Source: Silurus meridionalis | Taxonomy: Eukaryota; Chordata; Actinopteri; Siluriformes; Siluridae | Direction: 5' to 3' | Assembly: GCF_014805685.1 (NCBI RefSeq) | Contig: NC_060899.1 | Span: 13,916,954-13,980,953 of the forward strand | Length of the DNA: 64,000 nt | Part shown: positions 24,201 to 31,194 of the stretch, in pieces | Layout of the letters: each line of letters opens with the position of its first letter | Position numbering within the stretch: position 1 is the first letter of the stretch | Position numbers and translations under genes: made by a program | Notes under the pieces: model-generated | Told to the model about the DNA's origin: nothing | Database searches by the model: none | Seen by the model: only the letters and a program-made list of their open reading frames with translations

Positions 24201-24348
24201 GAGCCTGTGGCTGGACGAGCAGGTGGTGCCTGAGGGACGAGAGCTGGCGGCGGTGAAGGCGGCGGCCAATCAGCTGTTCATCATCCTCAGACACTGGGAT
24301 GAGAACCTGCAGCTTAACATGCTGTGCTATAACCCGAACAGCATGTAG
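485..24348 (+). CDS. vwa5b1: von Willebrand factor A domain-containing protein 5B1 (vwa5b1), 17 exons, 5' end outside window
   Basis: Seventeen exons join in phase: 485-616, 3780-3904, 4690-4866, 7141-7251, 8497-8699, 10839-10953, 11235-11420, 14297-14498, 14926-15125, 18044-18239, 19485-19778, 19893-20030, 20724-20855, 21007-21075, 21282-21351, 22882-23002 and 23722-24348. Together they encode about 1,032 residues ending LCYNPNSM. Human VWA5B1 is about 1.2 kb-residue class, so roughly 190 N-terminal residues (most of the VIT domain) lie upstream. The VWA domain starts in exon 3 with DRSGSMSG (the DxSxS of MIDAS), continues with GGTN (MIDAS Thr) and LLTDGAV (MIDAS Asp), so metal binding looks intact. 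A long polar Ser-rich linker follows, then conserved blocks LWNETFHHLAAR, SKACNIISKYTAF-like, KLKWTSPFT and RHWDENLQLNMLCYNPN. The molecular function of VWA5B proteins is not established. Assignment to 5B1 rather than 5B2 rests on sequence and on the camk2n1-mul1 neighbours. Exon boundaries were derived by eye from AG/GT sites and phase agreement. Confidence 0.95.
617..3779 (+). other. vwa5b1 intron with no gene; AT-rich
   Basis: Roughly 3.2 kb of intron. Apart from the SINE-like copy at 3425-3600 and a short poly-T near 2608-2620, I see no coding, RNA or strong repeat signal. Short ORFs here lack any recognisable domain. Confidence 0.7.
3425..3600 (-). repeat. tRNA-derived SINE-like copy
   Basis: The segment reads in reverse as a head with a B-box-like GGGTTCAAGCCCC, then 'gccactcctgggg' and 'agggccatgctcagg' in the mirror order. 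The same phrases recur at 5405, 30226, 31940, 35795, 41218, 45455, 46565, 48885 and 53345. The family is a tRNA-headed teleost SINE; the exact name is not assigned. Confidence 0.6.
3780..3904 (+). CDS. vwa5b1: vwa5b1 exon encoding the EPHLPHVLIEDGDMT segment
   Basis: The acceptor is cgtctccag and the donor aaa|gtgaga. It encodes a charged segment including LEEYDEHLKGRSDYIKAIKK just before the VWA domain. It ends in phase 0, matching the next exon. Confidence 0.93.
4280..4318. repeat. AT-rich simple repeat
   Basis: Alternating TATATA sequence inside an intron, with no further structure. Confidence 0.6.
4690..4866 (+). CDS. vwa5b1: vwa5b1 exon carrying MIDAS DxSxS
   Basis: The acceptor is tacgtag and the donor aag|gtaaag; 59 codons, phase 0 at both ends. 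It encodes VDIIHKRLHKD, then the first VWA strand GEFIFLIDRSGSMSG. DRSGS is the DxSxS metal-ion-dependent adhesion site motif. Confidence 0.95.
4908..5232 (+). mobile_element. Decayed Tc1-like transposon fragment (family A)
   Basis: The left end resembles the inverted terminus 'tatggacagta..ggacacctga'. The right end reads gtcaggtgtcccaaaatgtttgtccatagagtg. In between are the family phrases 'gactgcatcccaggcctcctca' and 'ctaaatgtggaatgggatgtt' (abbreviated). The same family recurs about ten times in this window. In less decayed copies its coding strand reads a Tc1 DDE transposase. Here it is non-coding. Confidence 0.7.
5405..5640 (+). repeat. tRNA-derived SINE copy
   Basis: The head contains 'ggtcagggtttaagccctgg', a B-box-like tRNA promoter. 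It is followed by 'gccaagctgccat', 'aagacccttaatgctcc' and a tail 'gacaactataaagcactttt'. It closely matches the copy at 41218-41450. Confidence 0.7.
7141..7251 (+). CDS. vwa5b1: vwa5b1 exon: VWA core DAMVVILKSL...GFGST
   Basis: The acceptor is gtgttgccag and the donor gag|gtacag; 37 codons, phase 0. It encodes the second VWA strand, CLFNIIGFGSTFKPLF, which is near-invariant in VWA5B proteins. Confidence 0.95.
7393..7740 (-). mobile_element. Decayed Tc1-like fragment (family A), antisense
   Basis: It contains the reverse-orientation phrases 'cctggccataagatttgtatgt', 'ttccacatttagtcctcattt', 'gtgtgtttgtggagatttgtg' and 'tttccactccaacccatgtaaag' (each abbreviated). These match the family at 42545-43175. 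The terminus near 7730 ends with a 'catagtgtgg' stretch. No intact ORF. Confidence 0.65.
8497..8699 (+). CDS. vwa5b1: vwa5b1 exon: MIDAS Thr and Asp
   Basis: The acceptor is acgtcgcag and the donor ctcag|gtaaga; 67 codons plus two bases. It encodes CEYLKKTQADMGGTNILAPL, where the Thr of GGTN is the second MIDAS position. LLFLLTDGAVSNTG supplies the third (Asp). GC content is higher than in the flanking introns. Confidence 0.96.
9215..9760. mobile_element. Non-autonomous DNA element with long inverted ends and internal repeats
   Basis: The left arm (about 9231-9275, tttctcgtgatcacgacttaa) is mirrored by the right arm (about 9703-9746, ttaagtcgtgatcatgagaaa). The inner region repeats a 'gttttctcgtgatcacgac'-like unit about four times between 9250 and 9400. 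The flanking gccat/atggc pair may extend the inverted repeat. No transposase is encoded, so it is a MITE-like element of unassigned family. Confidence 0.7.
10618..10735 (-). mobile_element. Tc1-like terminus fragment (family A)
   Basis: It contains 'agacataagtttgtggacat' and 'tcttataataacctccactg', matching the termini of the family A copies. It is short and truncated. Confidence 0.6.
10839..10953 (+). CDS. vwa5b1: vwa5b1 exon: CYTFGIGRGACRRLIQGVA
   Basis: The acceptor is ttttgcag; one base completes the Arg codon from the previous exon. It encodes the last VWA strand YTFGIG and RGAAEFLAEGERLQPK. The donor is aag|gttttt, which fits the phase with the next exon but matches the GTRAGT consensus poorly. 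No better in-phase GT is visible nearby. Confidence 0.92.
11235..11420 (+). CDS. vwa5b1: vwa5b1 exon: MIKCLKKSMAPVLSDISIEW
   Basis: The acceptor is ttttgcag and the donor tct|gtgagt; 62 codons, phase 0. It encodes the conserved segment after the VWA domain, including FPGDRLIGYSVVCDTTRYH. Confidence 0.95.
11915..12425 (-). mobile_element. Non-LTR retrotransposon (LINE) reverse-transcriptase remnant
   Basis: The minus strand from 12373 reads INARKAAGPNGIHGRVLRAC, then EQLAEVFTDIFNLSL. This matches the N-terminal part of LINE reverse transcriptases (the KAAGPDG motif). The following block, VPKHLAAKLSDFHPITLTPV, appears in another frame from about 12203 down, so a frameshift lies near 12200. The element is truncated and dead. 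It resembles jockey/CR1/Rex-type RTs; the clade is not decided. Confidence 0.75.
12720..13705 (-). mobile_element. Tc1-like transposon remnant with terminal inverted repeats (family B)
   Basis: The left terminus (12725-12759) and right terminus (13671-13701) are near-perfect inverted copies: tgtgtaaaatgtaaat... against ...acattttacaca, the right one lacking four bases. Minus-strand fragments read ICERPCLQIVEQFQNNVPQN and IGKQLNISSFTARHFIKSF (13428-13237), which looks like the helix-turn-helix DNA-binding part of Tc1 transposases. A second fragment (13135-12896) contains HKCRLNLYLAKKKAYVN. Stops and gaps separate them, so the element is inactive. Confidence 0.75.
14297..14498 (+). CDS. vwa5b1: vwa5b1 exon: RRRYSMMRSNESASSVFYHS
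   Basis: The acceptor is gtgtcag and the donor g|gtaata; 67 codons plus one base. It encodes the start of the polar linker after the VWA region. It is Ser, Glu and Asp rich and probably disordered, with potential phosphorylation sites. Confidence 0.93.
14926..15125 (+). CDS. vwa5b1: vwa5b1 exon: RRRAYSTNQIEDYNPL
   Basis: The acceptor is catcgcag and the donor ccg|gttagt. It encodes SSSPRRRAYSTNQI, a block conserved in vertebrate VWA5B1, then KVQELIGHMSPENGAQW. The donor is GTTAGT rather than GTRAGT. Confidence 0.92.
15126..18043 (+). other. vwa5b1 intron, mostly unannotatable
   Basis: About 2.9 kb, the largest gap inside the visible gene along with the first intron. It contains a TE fragment near 15830-16015 and a poly-T run near 16045. 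I see no other gene or RNA. Confidence 0.65.
15830..16015 (-). mobile_element. Decayed DNA-transposon fragment
   Basis: Phrases 'ccaccaccatgcttcaatattgg' and 'ttgcattaaggccaaaaaagtt' (abbreviated) are typical of antisense Tc1-like remnants in fish genomes. No reading frame remains. The assignment is based on pattern recall. Confidence 0.45.
18044..18239 (+). CDS. vwa5b1: vwa5b1 exon: Pro/Ser/Glu-rich linker
   Basis: The acceptor is cacgtgcag and the donor g|gtacgt. It encodes a low-conservation polar segment (PQLASLCATSSKG to SSSDSPSLGSTGEA). Phase agreement on both sides and elevated GC support it as an exon. Confidence 0.88.
18612..19262. mobile_element. hAT-type non-autonomous element with perfect 14-bp terminal repeats
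   Basis: The left end CAGGGGTCCCCAAA (18612-18625) is the exact reverse complement of the right end TTTGGGGACCCCTG (19249-19262). CAGGGGT..CCCAA termini are characteristic of hAT elements. No clear 8-bp target duplication is seen in the flanks. The middle contains CCGATAA/CCGATAG phrases like those of the mul1-intron element at 51357-51577, which suggests nesting. Confidence 0.8.
19485..19778 (+). CDS. vwa5b1: vwa5b1 exon: conserved WNETFHHLAARSIIQDFEQM block
   Basis: The acceptor is gcttgcag and the donor g|gtaagt; 294 bases. It encodes KPVKWEVCFDIEPFLKG and the strongly conserved DLWNETFHHLAARSIIQDFE. An internal GTAAAG at 19563 would give a 216-base shorter exon in the same phase; see findings. 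Confidence 0.94.
19893..20030 (+). CDS. vwa5b1: vwa5b1 exon: QTSKACNILSKYTAFVPID
   Basis: The acceptor is cattcag and the donor g|gtgagt. It encodes GSGRRYQMYAMQTSKACNIL and SKYTAFVPIDLDSNEYLP, one of the best-conserved VWA5B blocks, also shared in outline with VWA5A-type proteins. Confidence 0.95.
20724..20855 (+). CDS. vwa5b1: vwa5b1 exon: Ser/Arg/Gly-rich linker
   Basis: The acceptor is gctctcag and the donor t|gtaaga. It encodes GENRKGSSHSSQRSGSRKSR and a Gly-rich continuation. Low-complexity and probably disordered. The phase fits on both sides. Confidence 0.85.
21007..21075 (+). CDS. vwa5b1: vwa5b1 small exon: FEDKASPCSTPSSAGLERFS
   Basis: The acceptor chosen is tttttattctaag (AAG type), giving Phe-Glu-Asp-Lys. 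A second in-phase acceptor six bases further (gttgaag) would drop two residues. The donor is g|gtaagg. This is a 69-base exon whose start is the least certain of the set. Confidence 0.75.
21212..21262 (+). repeat. (CT)n microsatellite serving as a polypyrimidine tract
   Basis: About 25 CT units end 20 bases before the acceptor of the exon at 21282. The array therefore occupies the polypyrimidine-tract position for that exon. Confidence 0.9.
21282..21351 (+). CDS. vwa5b1: vwa5b1 small exon: ASQRSPTVNLDHSPRSVESL
   Basis: The acceptor is ctgtttcag and the donor ag|gtgggt; 70 bases. It is in phase with both neighbours, reading on into the LSLSRTRLLTKAARGF exon. Confidence 0.82.
22100..22205 (-). 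repeat. SINE-like fragment
   Basis: It contains 'gggttaagggccctgtttaa' and 'gggccttggctaccagtgg', mirror phrases of the SINE tail region seen elsewhere. Truncated on both sides. Confidence 0.45.
22882..23002 (+). CDS. vwa5b1: vwa5b1 exon: LSLSRTRLLTKAARGFMCRA
   Basis: The acceptor is tctctcag; one base completes an Arg codon. It encodes SRTRLLTKAARGF, conserved in VWA5B proteins, and an acidic ESDNDNKDYIPL. The donor is ttg|gtttgt, another weak GTTTGT site. Confidence 0.93.
23722..24348 (+). CDS. vwa5b1: vwa5b1 terminal exon
   Basis: The acceptor is actgttgcag. The 208 codons before the TAG encode VSLQLSCGGFVLDAALCEAI, PMDKLKWTSPFTSHR and a Ser/Pro-rich stretch with SGLGD and SDSGQGSDLG. 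It closes with the conserved ending VALAWLENNSASHFIEWEMI and LRHWDENLQLNMLCYNPNSM. GC content is well above the introns. Confidence 0.97.
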   Translation: MSLQLSCGGFVLDAALCEAINVPMDKLKWTSPFTSHRLSLPHLSHFSSRRTDSLEVQHSSSPPPKESDLSEFEDTAPRSPRTESSSSGLGDASVSPSYSHSDSGQGSDLGYVETPVSPGGTQRMGQEPEGMVWATAVALAWLENNSASHFIEWEMIAAKASLWLDEQVVPEGRELAAVKAAANQLFIILRHWDENLQLNMLCYNPNSM

Positions 24349-25615
24349 ATCTCTAACATTTGTAAGGTACACCATTGGCTGGATGGGATTTTATCCTGTA
24401 CATTGATTTGCACGCTATGCAAGTCAGTCTCTCAGTTCAGTAAAAACTCCAGCGGGATTTAAGATGACGTTAGGGATTTGAGAATTCTCCACGATTCTGA
24501 GCTTTTGCAATTTTAAATTCTTTATCATGTTTTTAAAATTCTGCAAACGCGCAATGGCTTCTCAGCCAATCAAATTAATATTAATATTAATTTTAATATC
24601 CGAGTACACAAGCTTTAAAGCTTCATAGAGGTTGTACAGTATGCAAAAACAAGTCGATGGCTGTGGCAGCTGACGTGGATCTTTTTAGGGATGTCGATGC
24701 TAACGTCGAAGCATGCTAGCGTTTGTTAACGTTCTGTTCTTGGAAGCAGGGTGCATCTTGAAGGTGTTTGTGTTCGTCTTGGAACAGTTGTGTATTGTTA
24801 ATGTATTTGTTTATTTGCCAGACTGCATGACTGCTGCCTTGTGTACAGACTTAAGCAGATCTTGTGCACTACAGGTATCCATAAACGAAACGGTTTCTTT
24901 GACGGTCACCGACTTACGACATTCCTTCGGTGTTTATTGGAGGCACCGAACAACCAACCAACCTGAATGTTACAATGCTTGCTCTGTTGTCAAAGGCAGC
25001 AGTAAATATATTGTATTAACCCTGCAGTGTTATTTGATTGTACTTGGAGACTTAACAAGATGTCAAACTATCGCTGAGACAGCACTTCCTGTCGAGTGCT
25101 CTCCAGTCTTAAGTGCCTGACCCAGCTGAACTTCTCCAGTGAACTATTGTTCTTTTTTTTTTGTTTGTTTGTTTTGCCCAAGTCAAGTTAATCTATTGTG
25201 TGCTGTTTACTAGTGTATCTATTAAAACTGGTGAATCTGTTGTCGCTGAACTTGCGCCATTGTGCGATTGCCTTAAAATGTCGCAAGAACCATACAGTAC
25301 ATGAATCGACGTAACTGGTGTTTTTTAACGTTTGTCTACTTCTTCCCCCATACAAGATTGTAACTGTCACTCAGGTATCGCTGCTGTGTAGCTTGAATCC
25401 CTGTAAGCGAGTGAGCATGAGCCTGTCGATGCATGAGTTCGTCCGAGCGCCGCCGCCGATCCGTAACTTTTACTTGTGAATGTGTAAAAAAAAAAAAGAC
25501 GTGAACTCTGTGTTTCACCTGTTTTATTTTTGTTTTTTTATAGTTATCAAGTGCTTGTCGGGCTCGCTGTAGTGCCTCTCGTGCAATGACGGAGTGTGTA
25601 ACTGCATGTAATAAA
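24349..25615 (+). other. vwa5b1: vwa5b1 3' untranslated region
   Basis: From the stop codon to a canonical AATAAA at 25610-25615, about 1.27 kb. The text is complex and non-repetitive except for a poly-T/GTTT run near 25148-25172. A 135-codon open frame at 24713-25120 has no recognisable domain and is probably chance. Confidence 0.7.
25610..25615 (+). other. Polyadenylation signal AATAAA (vwa5b1)
   Basis: Canonical hexamer 1.26 kb after the stop codon, followed by a TG/CT-rich downstream stretch (gtcttgctgctgag). It is the strongest such signal near the end of the gene. Confidence 0.7.
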
Positions 25616-25737
25616 GTCTTGCTGCTGAGTAAATGATAAAAAAAATTCGTCTGGTTATTACAACACCACTGTCTGGCTGTTAGTCACAAGGGGAGATAAT
25701 AATAGCATGTCTTGAAGCTTTGATTCTCAACTTAAAA

Positions 25738-25765
25738 AAACAACAACAACAACAACAACAACAAT
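25738..25765. repeat. (AAC)n microsatellite
   Basis: About eight AAC/CAA units just downstream of the vwa5b1 polyA signal. Confidence 0.85.
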
Positions 25766-26329
25766 AAAAGACGGAAAAATAATGCAATTAACGAAATAAT
25801 GATGAAAATAATGAAATAATAAATCTTTTTTTCTTTTTTATCCAATTATAGTTACATTTAATTGAAGATTGTGGCCCCCATGTAGTTCCTGTTTTCTTAT
25901 TTCACTCTCTTTTCCGTTTTTAAGTGAATAAGACAAAAGACACGCAACAAATAACAAGTAACCGCAAAGCAAAGCACCTCGGAAGACTTTCTTGTGACGG
26001 AAAACCTCCTGGAACAAAAAGCTTTGACACTGGAGACTCATTGCGTTCCTTATGTTCAATAAATTCCTCCTCATTGAAATGCTGCCCAATCAGAATGAAG
26101 AATTCATCTTGGTATATACAGCTTGTAAATTAGCTAGTCAAACAGAAATCATCGAAATTCCAGAGTTTATCTTTTTATTATTATTATTATTATTAAACCA
26201 GTTTAGCTTGACATTATACCTTCGAATGAGATGTCTTTCTGTCCCACGTTATCGTTCAGTCCTATGGCTAAAGAGATTTAAAGAGATTCCAGCAGCAACA
26301 ACACCAACAACAACAGTAAACATTCAGCC

Positions 26330-26408
26330 ACAACAAATATTCTACTCAGACACAACAAATATTCCACTCAGACACAACAAATATTCCACTCAGACATAAC
26401 AAATTTTT
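26330..26408. repeat. 22-bp tandem repeat, about 3.5 copies
   Basis: The unit acaacaaatattcca+ctcagac runs 26330-26351, 26352-26373 and 26374-26395, plus a partial fourth copy. The first unit differs by one base. The high identity implies a recent expansion. Confidence 0.9.
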
Positions 26409-27439
26409 TTCCCCACCACTTTGCTCAAGCTCAGGCTCAGTGGAAAAGCAGTACATTTAGTAACCAGCAGATGCTGCACCACACTGTGACAAGCGGAATA
26501 GAGATGGAGGACTTGATAAGAATGTCCTACATTGAGGATTCAGTTTTAGCTCATTCCCTTTTAATGCTGAATACGGCCTGCGTTTCACAGCAAAATCGAT
26601 GCATACTGTGCTTGTTTAAAGAGATATTATTTCCGTCTACTTTTAAAACGGTGTTTTGGTAGTGTTAATGCACAAAAAAGGTGCAATTTGTCTTTTTATT
26701 TCTCTATGAAATCACAGTGGCAAAATTTGACCTGTATTAAGTTATGATAGGAATTATGTTCACTTTGTGTGTTGGGATTTGAGAAAAAAAAGAGGTGGAG
26801 ACCATTTCAGGGCCAGAAAACAGCAAACAAAAGTTTGAAGCAGAGATATATCGATATATTTTTCCTCAAACATATGTTTGTATAATTATTACACAATTTA
26901 TTGCGTCCTTATTTTCCTATTAATTTTAAATTCCCCAAAAAGAATCGAATGAACGTGTGTAACAAAATGTACACGACCGAAACGCCAATGATAAGTTCTG
27001 GGTGTAACGATGTGTACGAATGTAGTTGCATCGCTTAAGAGAAAGTTTACAGGTTTTAACTTATGCTTTGTCTGAAATAATGAAAAAAGACAGAAAATTG
27101 TTGCGGTACATAAACGTACGGCAGCAATGCTTTAAAACAGTGTGAGCAAACTGCTGTAGTATAAAACCAATAAACCACTTTATTAGCGCTGTACTGGGAA
27201 ATATCGCTTATTATTTTGTAGAACGATACACATAGACACAGACAAAAAAGGAATTATATCTTTTGAAGTCATATATACAATTGAATTTGACCAAGACCTT
27301 TATCTCATGAGGGTTTTTTTTTTAATAAAAAGGGGTCAGTTCTGATTTCATCTCTCTCCAAAAGCAAGACCTAATATCATTTTACGCCTTTTTGCAGAGC
27401 TGTGTGGGTGTGTCAAAGGGCAATAGGATAGTCAGTGGT

Positions 27440-27453
27440 GTCTCCATGGTAAC
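27440..27453. promoter_or_regulatory. X-box-like motif (RFX), near-consensus
   Basis: GTCTCCATGGTAAC fits the palindromic RFX pattern (GTNRCC, short spacer, RGYAAC) with one mismatch. It is the weakest of four such motifs in the intergenic region. Confidence 0.35.
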
Positions 27454-27569
27454 AGTGAAGTCCAGCTTTTTTTTTTTTTTTTATAGCAACAGTATTTCAA
27501 GAAAAAAAAATAAAAGTGTTTCTTACATCCAAAAGCAGACACCAGAAAGCTAGGGGCGGGGCACATATA

Positions 27570-27678
<109 letters not shown>

Positions 27679-27699
27679 TAAATAAAAAGAAATCCTACA

Positions 27700-28010
27700 C
27701 TAATTAAGAGAGGATCATATTTCGAGCCGTATGGCTGTATGAGTTGCTGATGTCAATAGAGGCAGCTACATGAGCCGTAACTAAGCCTTTATGGCGTGTT
27801 AGCGTCCTGCCAGGCATGCCGATGACCTGATTTACCCATCCAAGGAAGTGCTACTGTATCAGCTCCACGCCTGAGGAGAAATTCTAAAACTTCAGGGCAT
27901 CGAAGCAACATTCGAGCACCTTGTTTACCAAACAGAGAGCTTGGGATTTTAAAACGAATTACTGCTAATTAAGGGAGAGACAGCAAGCTGAGATCAGACA
28001 AGGCTTTGAT
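27700..28010. promoter_or_regulatory. Candidate conserved non-coding element
   Basis: Complex, repeat-free sequence with homeodomain-type TAATTA cores (ctgctaattaaggg near 27962-27975), set between microsatellites. It lacks an ORF with codon structure. It is suggested only by texture; conservation cannot be tested here. Confidence 0.25.
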
Positions 28011-28238
28011 GATGATGATGCAATCAGTAGTAAAGCATGATGGAACAGAGATGTACGTGTGTGTGGTTGGGCGGGAGACTGTTGAGGTGATGGAGGCTGA
28101 TCTAATCAATCCTCATTCACACAGCAGTGATCTTCACGACGTCCTCAGTGACCTCACTGGGGGAGAAATCAAAGACAGCTGCTTTTGTGAGAGCTGCTTT
28201 GAAAGTGTGTATCCTCTAGGAGCCTGTTCACACGACAC

Positions 28239-28255
28239 ACACACACACACACACT
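28239..28255. repeat. (AC)n microsatellite
   Basis: Short run of about 8 AC units. Confidence 0.8.
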
Positions 28256-28613
28256 AACACGCACTTCTCAACTGCGAACTCTCATCAGCACCAGAAGCTT
28301 CTTCAGCCTTCATCTTGCTCGGAGGAAGCGTCCTGAGTGCCAGAGTAATGAGTACTTTACTCTCGTGTTAACCTGCAACATAAGGTTTATGGCAAACTAA
28401 TACAAGAGATTTTGACGGGAAATATGCAAATCTGATGCTCATATATAATGCTGATATTTCTATATTCATGCCAGGAATGTTTGATCTCCTAAATCTAATC
28501 GAACCGTTCAAATATTAGGGCCTTTAAAAACAAATATGGACCATCATACACTATATCAACATCTCAAAATCTAATTTCTGATTGGTCAGAAGGTGTTGAT
28601 TCATTTTCGGTAC

Positions 28614-28715
28614 GTACACTATATTGCCATAAGTTTGCGGACACCTACTCATAAGTATGGTGCTGTTTGAGCAGTTTTGGAGTGAATTTGGAGTGTGCTT
28701 CTACACATTTGTGTT
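28614..28715 (-). mobile_element. Tc1-like terminus (family A)
   Basis: It contains 'cactatattgccataagttt' and 'gcggacacct', the characteristic terminus. Truncated after about 100 bases. Confidence 0.55.
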
Positions 28716-28938
28716 TATAATATTAACATATGTAAATGATAACTGAAAGCTTTTTCAGTGCTTTCCTGGAAGTGGGAATTCAGACTTCTCTATTTCAAGC
28801 TACAATGTAGAAAAAATGAAAGAAATGTCATGTTAACATCCAATAACGCGGTGTAGTGATGATTGGTTTCTGATATATTGTATGTTCGACGTTATCACTT
28901 TAACCATGCTGACTGATCTAAAATAAATACTACTACAC

Positions 28939-29422
28939 CACAGTATACGGACAAAACTATCGGGACACCTGAATTACCAGCCATATGCAGTTCTTCCACC
29001 ACAAAGTTGGAGGGACACAATTGTATACGATGTATTTGGATGCTGAGGCATTACATTTTCCCTTTACTTGTACTAGGAGCCCCAAACTTGTTCCAGCATG
29101 ACAATGCCGATGTGCACAAAGACAGCCTCGTGAACATATGCATATATGAAAGATCTTGGGTGGCCTGCTTTAGAGTTCTGACCTCAACCCTATTAAACAC
29201 CTTTGGGATGAATGTGAACGCTGACTGCACGTCAGGCCTCCTTATCTCAACTACATCAGTACCTGACTTTACTATTGTAGCTGAATAAGCACAAATCTCC
29301 CCACAAAAATCTAGTGGAACATCTTTCTAGAAGAGTGGAGGTCACTATAACAGTATATATAATATACTGTAATATATAATAATCTTATGCTCAGGTGTCC
29401 ACAAACATTTGTCCATATAGTG
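28939..29422 (+). mobile_element. End-to-end Tc1-like element remnant (family A)
   Basis: Both termini are present: cagtatacggac near 28941 and gtccatatagtg at 29411-29422, with 'ggacacctga' and 'tcaggtgtcc' just inside. The coding strand reads NLFQHDNADVHKDSL, corresponding to the HDNAPVHK motif around the second catalytic Asp of Tc1 transposases. It continues in decayed form with a P-LNPI-HLWDE-like region ('aaccctattaaacacctttg'). The N-terminal half is deleted. Inactive. Confidence 0.78.
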
Positions 29423-30114
29423 AACAATAAGGTAGTAAAGGATGAACAGCCATGTTGGCATGACATGTCTTATGCTGGATTGCAAATTAGAATATAGGAA
29501 TTTTTAAATAATGAAATTATTATTAAGCAAAACAACTCATGTTCTATACAACATCGCTAACCAGGGCGATTTGCTGGGAACTGATTCTTATTGTAGTCCA
29601 CTGTGCCTGATAACGATCCAGTGCCAAGTCTGACTATTTTAACACTGCAGTTTACCATGGTGATCAGGACAACATGTGCGTGCTAACTTTCAAAAGTGCA
29701 ACATGCTTTGCTTAGAGAACTTTTGTTACTATGGAAACTGGCAGCATTTTGAAGAACCGAGTTTTGCTCTGAAACCCTCGATTGTCTTTGATCATCAGCT
29801 TTTAAACGGTTTATTATTTATGACGGGCCGTGTGAATGATTTTCGTTCTTGCTTCGGGAGGGTCAGATGAGCCTCCTGCAAAGTTAACAGTGTGCTGTGA
29901 TGCATTGCCGATAATAACTCATGATGAAGTGCGCAGGAGTGGGGTGAGCTGGGGTGGATGTGGGGGGTGATGGGGTGGTGGTGGTGGTGGGTGGGGGTGT
30001 TTGGATTTCCCAGTCGCTGTCAGGAATTTAATTACTGAGCCTTCTGTGATGCTTTTGGGGATCCTTGATTAAGTTAGACTATAAGAAGACTACAAATATA
30101 CACTATATACATAT

Positions 30115-30121
<7 letters not shown>

Positions 30122-30162
<41 letters not shown>
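30122..30162. repeat. (AC)n microsatellite
   Basis: About 20 CA/AC units adjoining a Tc1-like terminus. Confidence 0.95.
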
Positions 30163-30164
<2 letters not shown>

Positions 30165-30167
<3 letters not shown>

Positions 30168-30690
30168 TAGACAAAAGTTTGTTGATACCTTATTAGGTAT
30201 TAGGGTAAGAAGTATATACTGTTATAAGGACAGTGGTAAGTGGTTATTAAGGCTCTGGGTGACTGATCTGAAGGTCAGAGGTTAAAACCCCAGCACTGCC
30301 AAACTGTCACTCTTGGTGGGCCCTTAACCCCTTTGTGTTTCAGGAGTGCTGTAAAAGCTCCTTTACCTTTATAATAACCTCCACTCTTCTGGAAAAAAGT
30401 CACTAAATTTTAGAGTGTGCTTGTGGAGATTTGTGCTCATTTAGCTTCAAGGGTGTTAGTGTGGTGAGGAGGTCTGGGGTGAACAAAGTTGAGTTTAGAG
30501 CTCAATAGAAGGCCACTCAAGATCTTCCACTCTAACCCATGTAAACCATATCTTCATGGAGCTGGCTTTGGGTCTCCTTGTTTAAGTGAATGGAAAACTT
30601 GATGCTACTGCATCCAAAGATCCTATACAACTGTATTCCTCCAACTTTGTGATAACAGTTTAGCGAAGAAACACATATGGCTGAAAAATG
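30165..30690 (-). mobile_element. Tc1-like copy (family A) interrupted by a SINE
   Basis: The terminus 'tagacaaaagtttgttgata' (30167) is separated from the rest of the element (30361-30690, with 'cttctggaaaaaagtcacta' and 'catatcttcatggagctggc'). The SINE at 30226-30360 splits it, so the SINE is the younger insertion. Confidence 0.65.
30226..30360 (+). repeat. tRNA-derived SINE inserted in a Tc1 remnant
   Basis: The head contains 'ggtcagaggttaaaacccca', a B-box-like sequence, followed by 'cagcactgccaaactgtcac' and 'gggcccttaaccc'. Confidence 0.65.
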
Positions 30691-30839
30691 TCTGACAGAG
30701 AGACTTTGTAAGACCAGTTTTTTCTTTCTTTCATATTCTATTAGCTAAAATGACTGCCTGTAAACTGGCTCACTTCCTTCAAGATATCATATTTCATATT
30801 GCTACATGACCCTGAACATCGCACCAACAATCAAGCTAC

Positions 30840-31020
30840 ACCTCAGAGCATATTAATTTGCATTTTAATTTGCCTCAGGGCGTAACTTTTACGAGCATGC
30901 GTCATCACGACGCTGGTGTCTGGCCGGAGGTGGAGACGCTTTCAATAAAACGGTGCTTACTGAAACCGTCTTTCAGACCAACGCTGGCTAAAAATGCAGG
31001 TAGCATATTAATGATGGGAA
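30840..31020. promoter_or_regulatory. Candidate conserved non-coding element
   Basis: Complex sequence with attaatttgcat, TGCGTCATCACGACG and gcatattaatgatgg. It is flanked by low-complexity DNA and has no coding frame. Suggestive texture only. Confidence 0.25.
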
Positions 31021-31194
31021 TTAATCGGTAAGATTAAAAAGAGAAACTATATCAGGATCAGATATCACGATGCGTAAAGTCATTAACCGATGCTAAACAT
31101 CTAATAAATAATCATTGCTGTAGTGGGTGTAGTTTATTTAAATCACATGAGGGAAGAGTGTAAGCTTTTTTTACTCAATGCTCATAATCTCAAA

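Noticed and set aside
24713..25120. 135-codon ORF after the vwa5b1 stop
   Set aside because: It lies between the stop codon and the vwa5b1 polyA signal, has no known domain and fits as 3'UTR.
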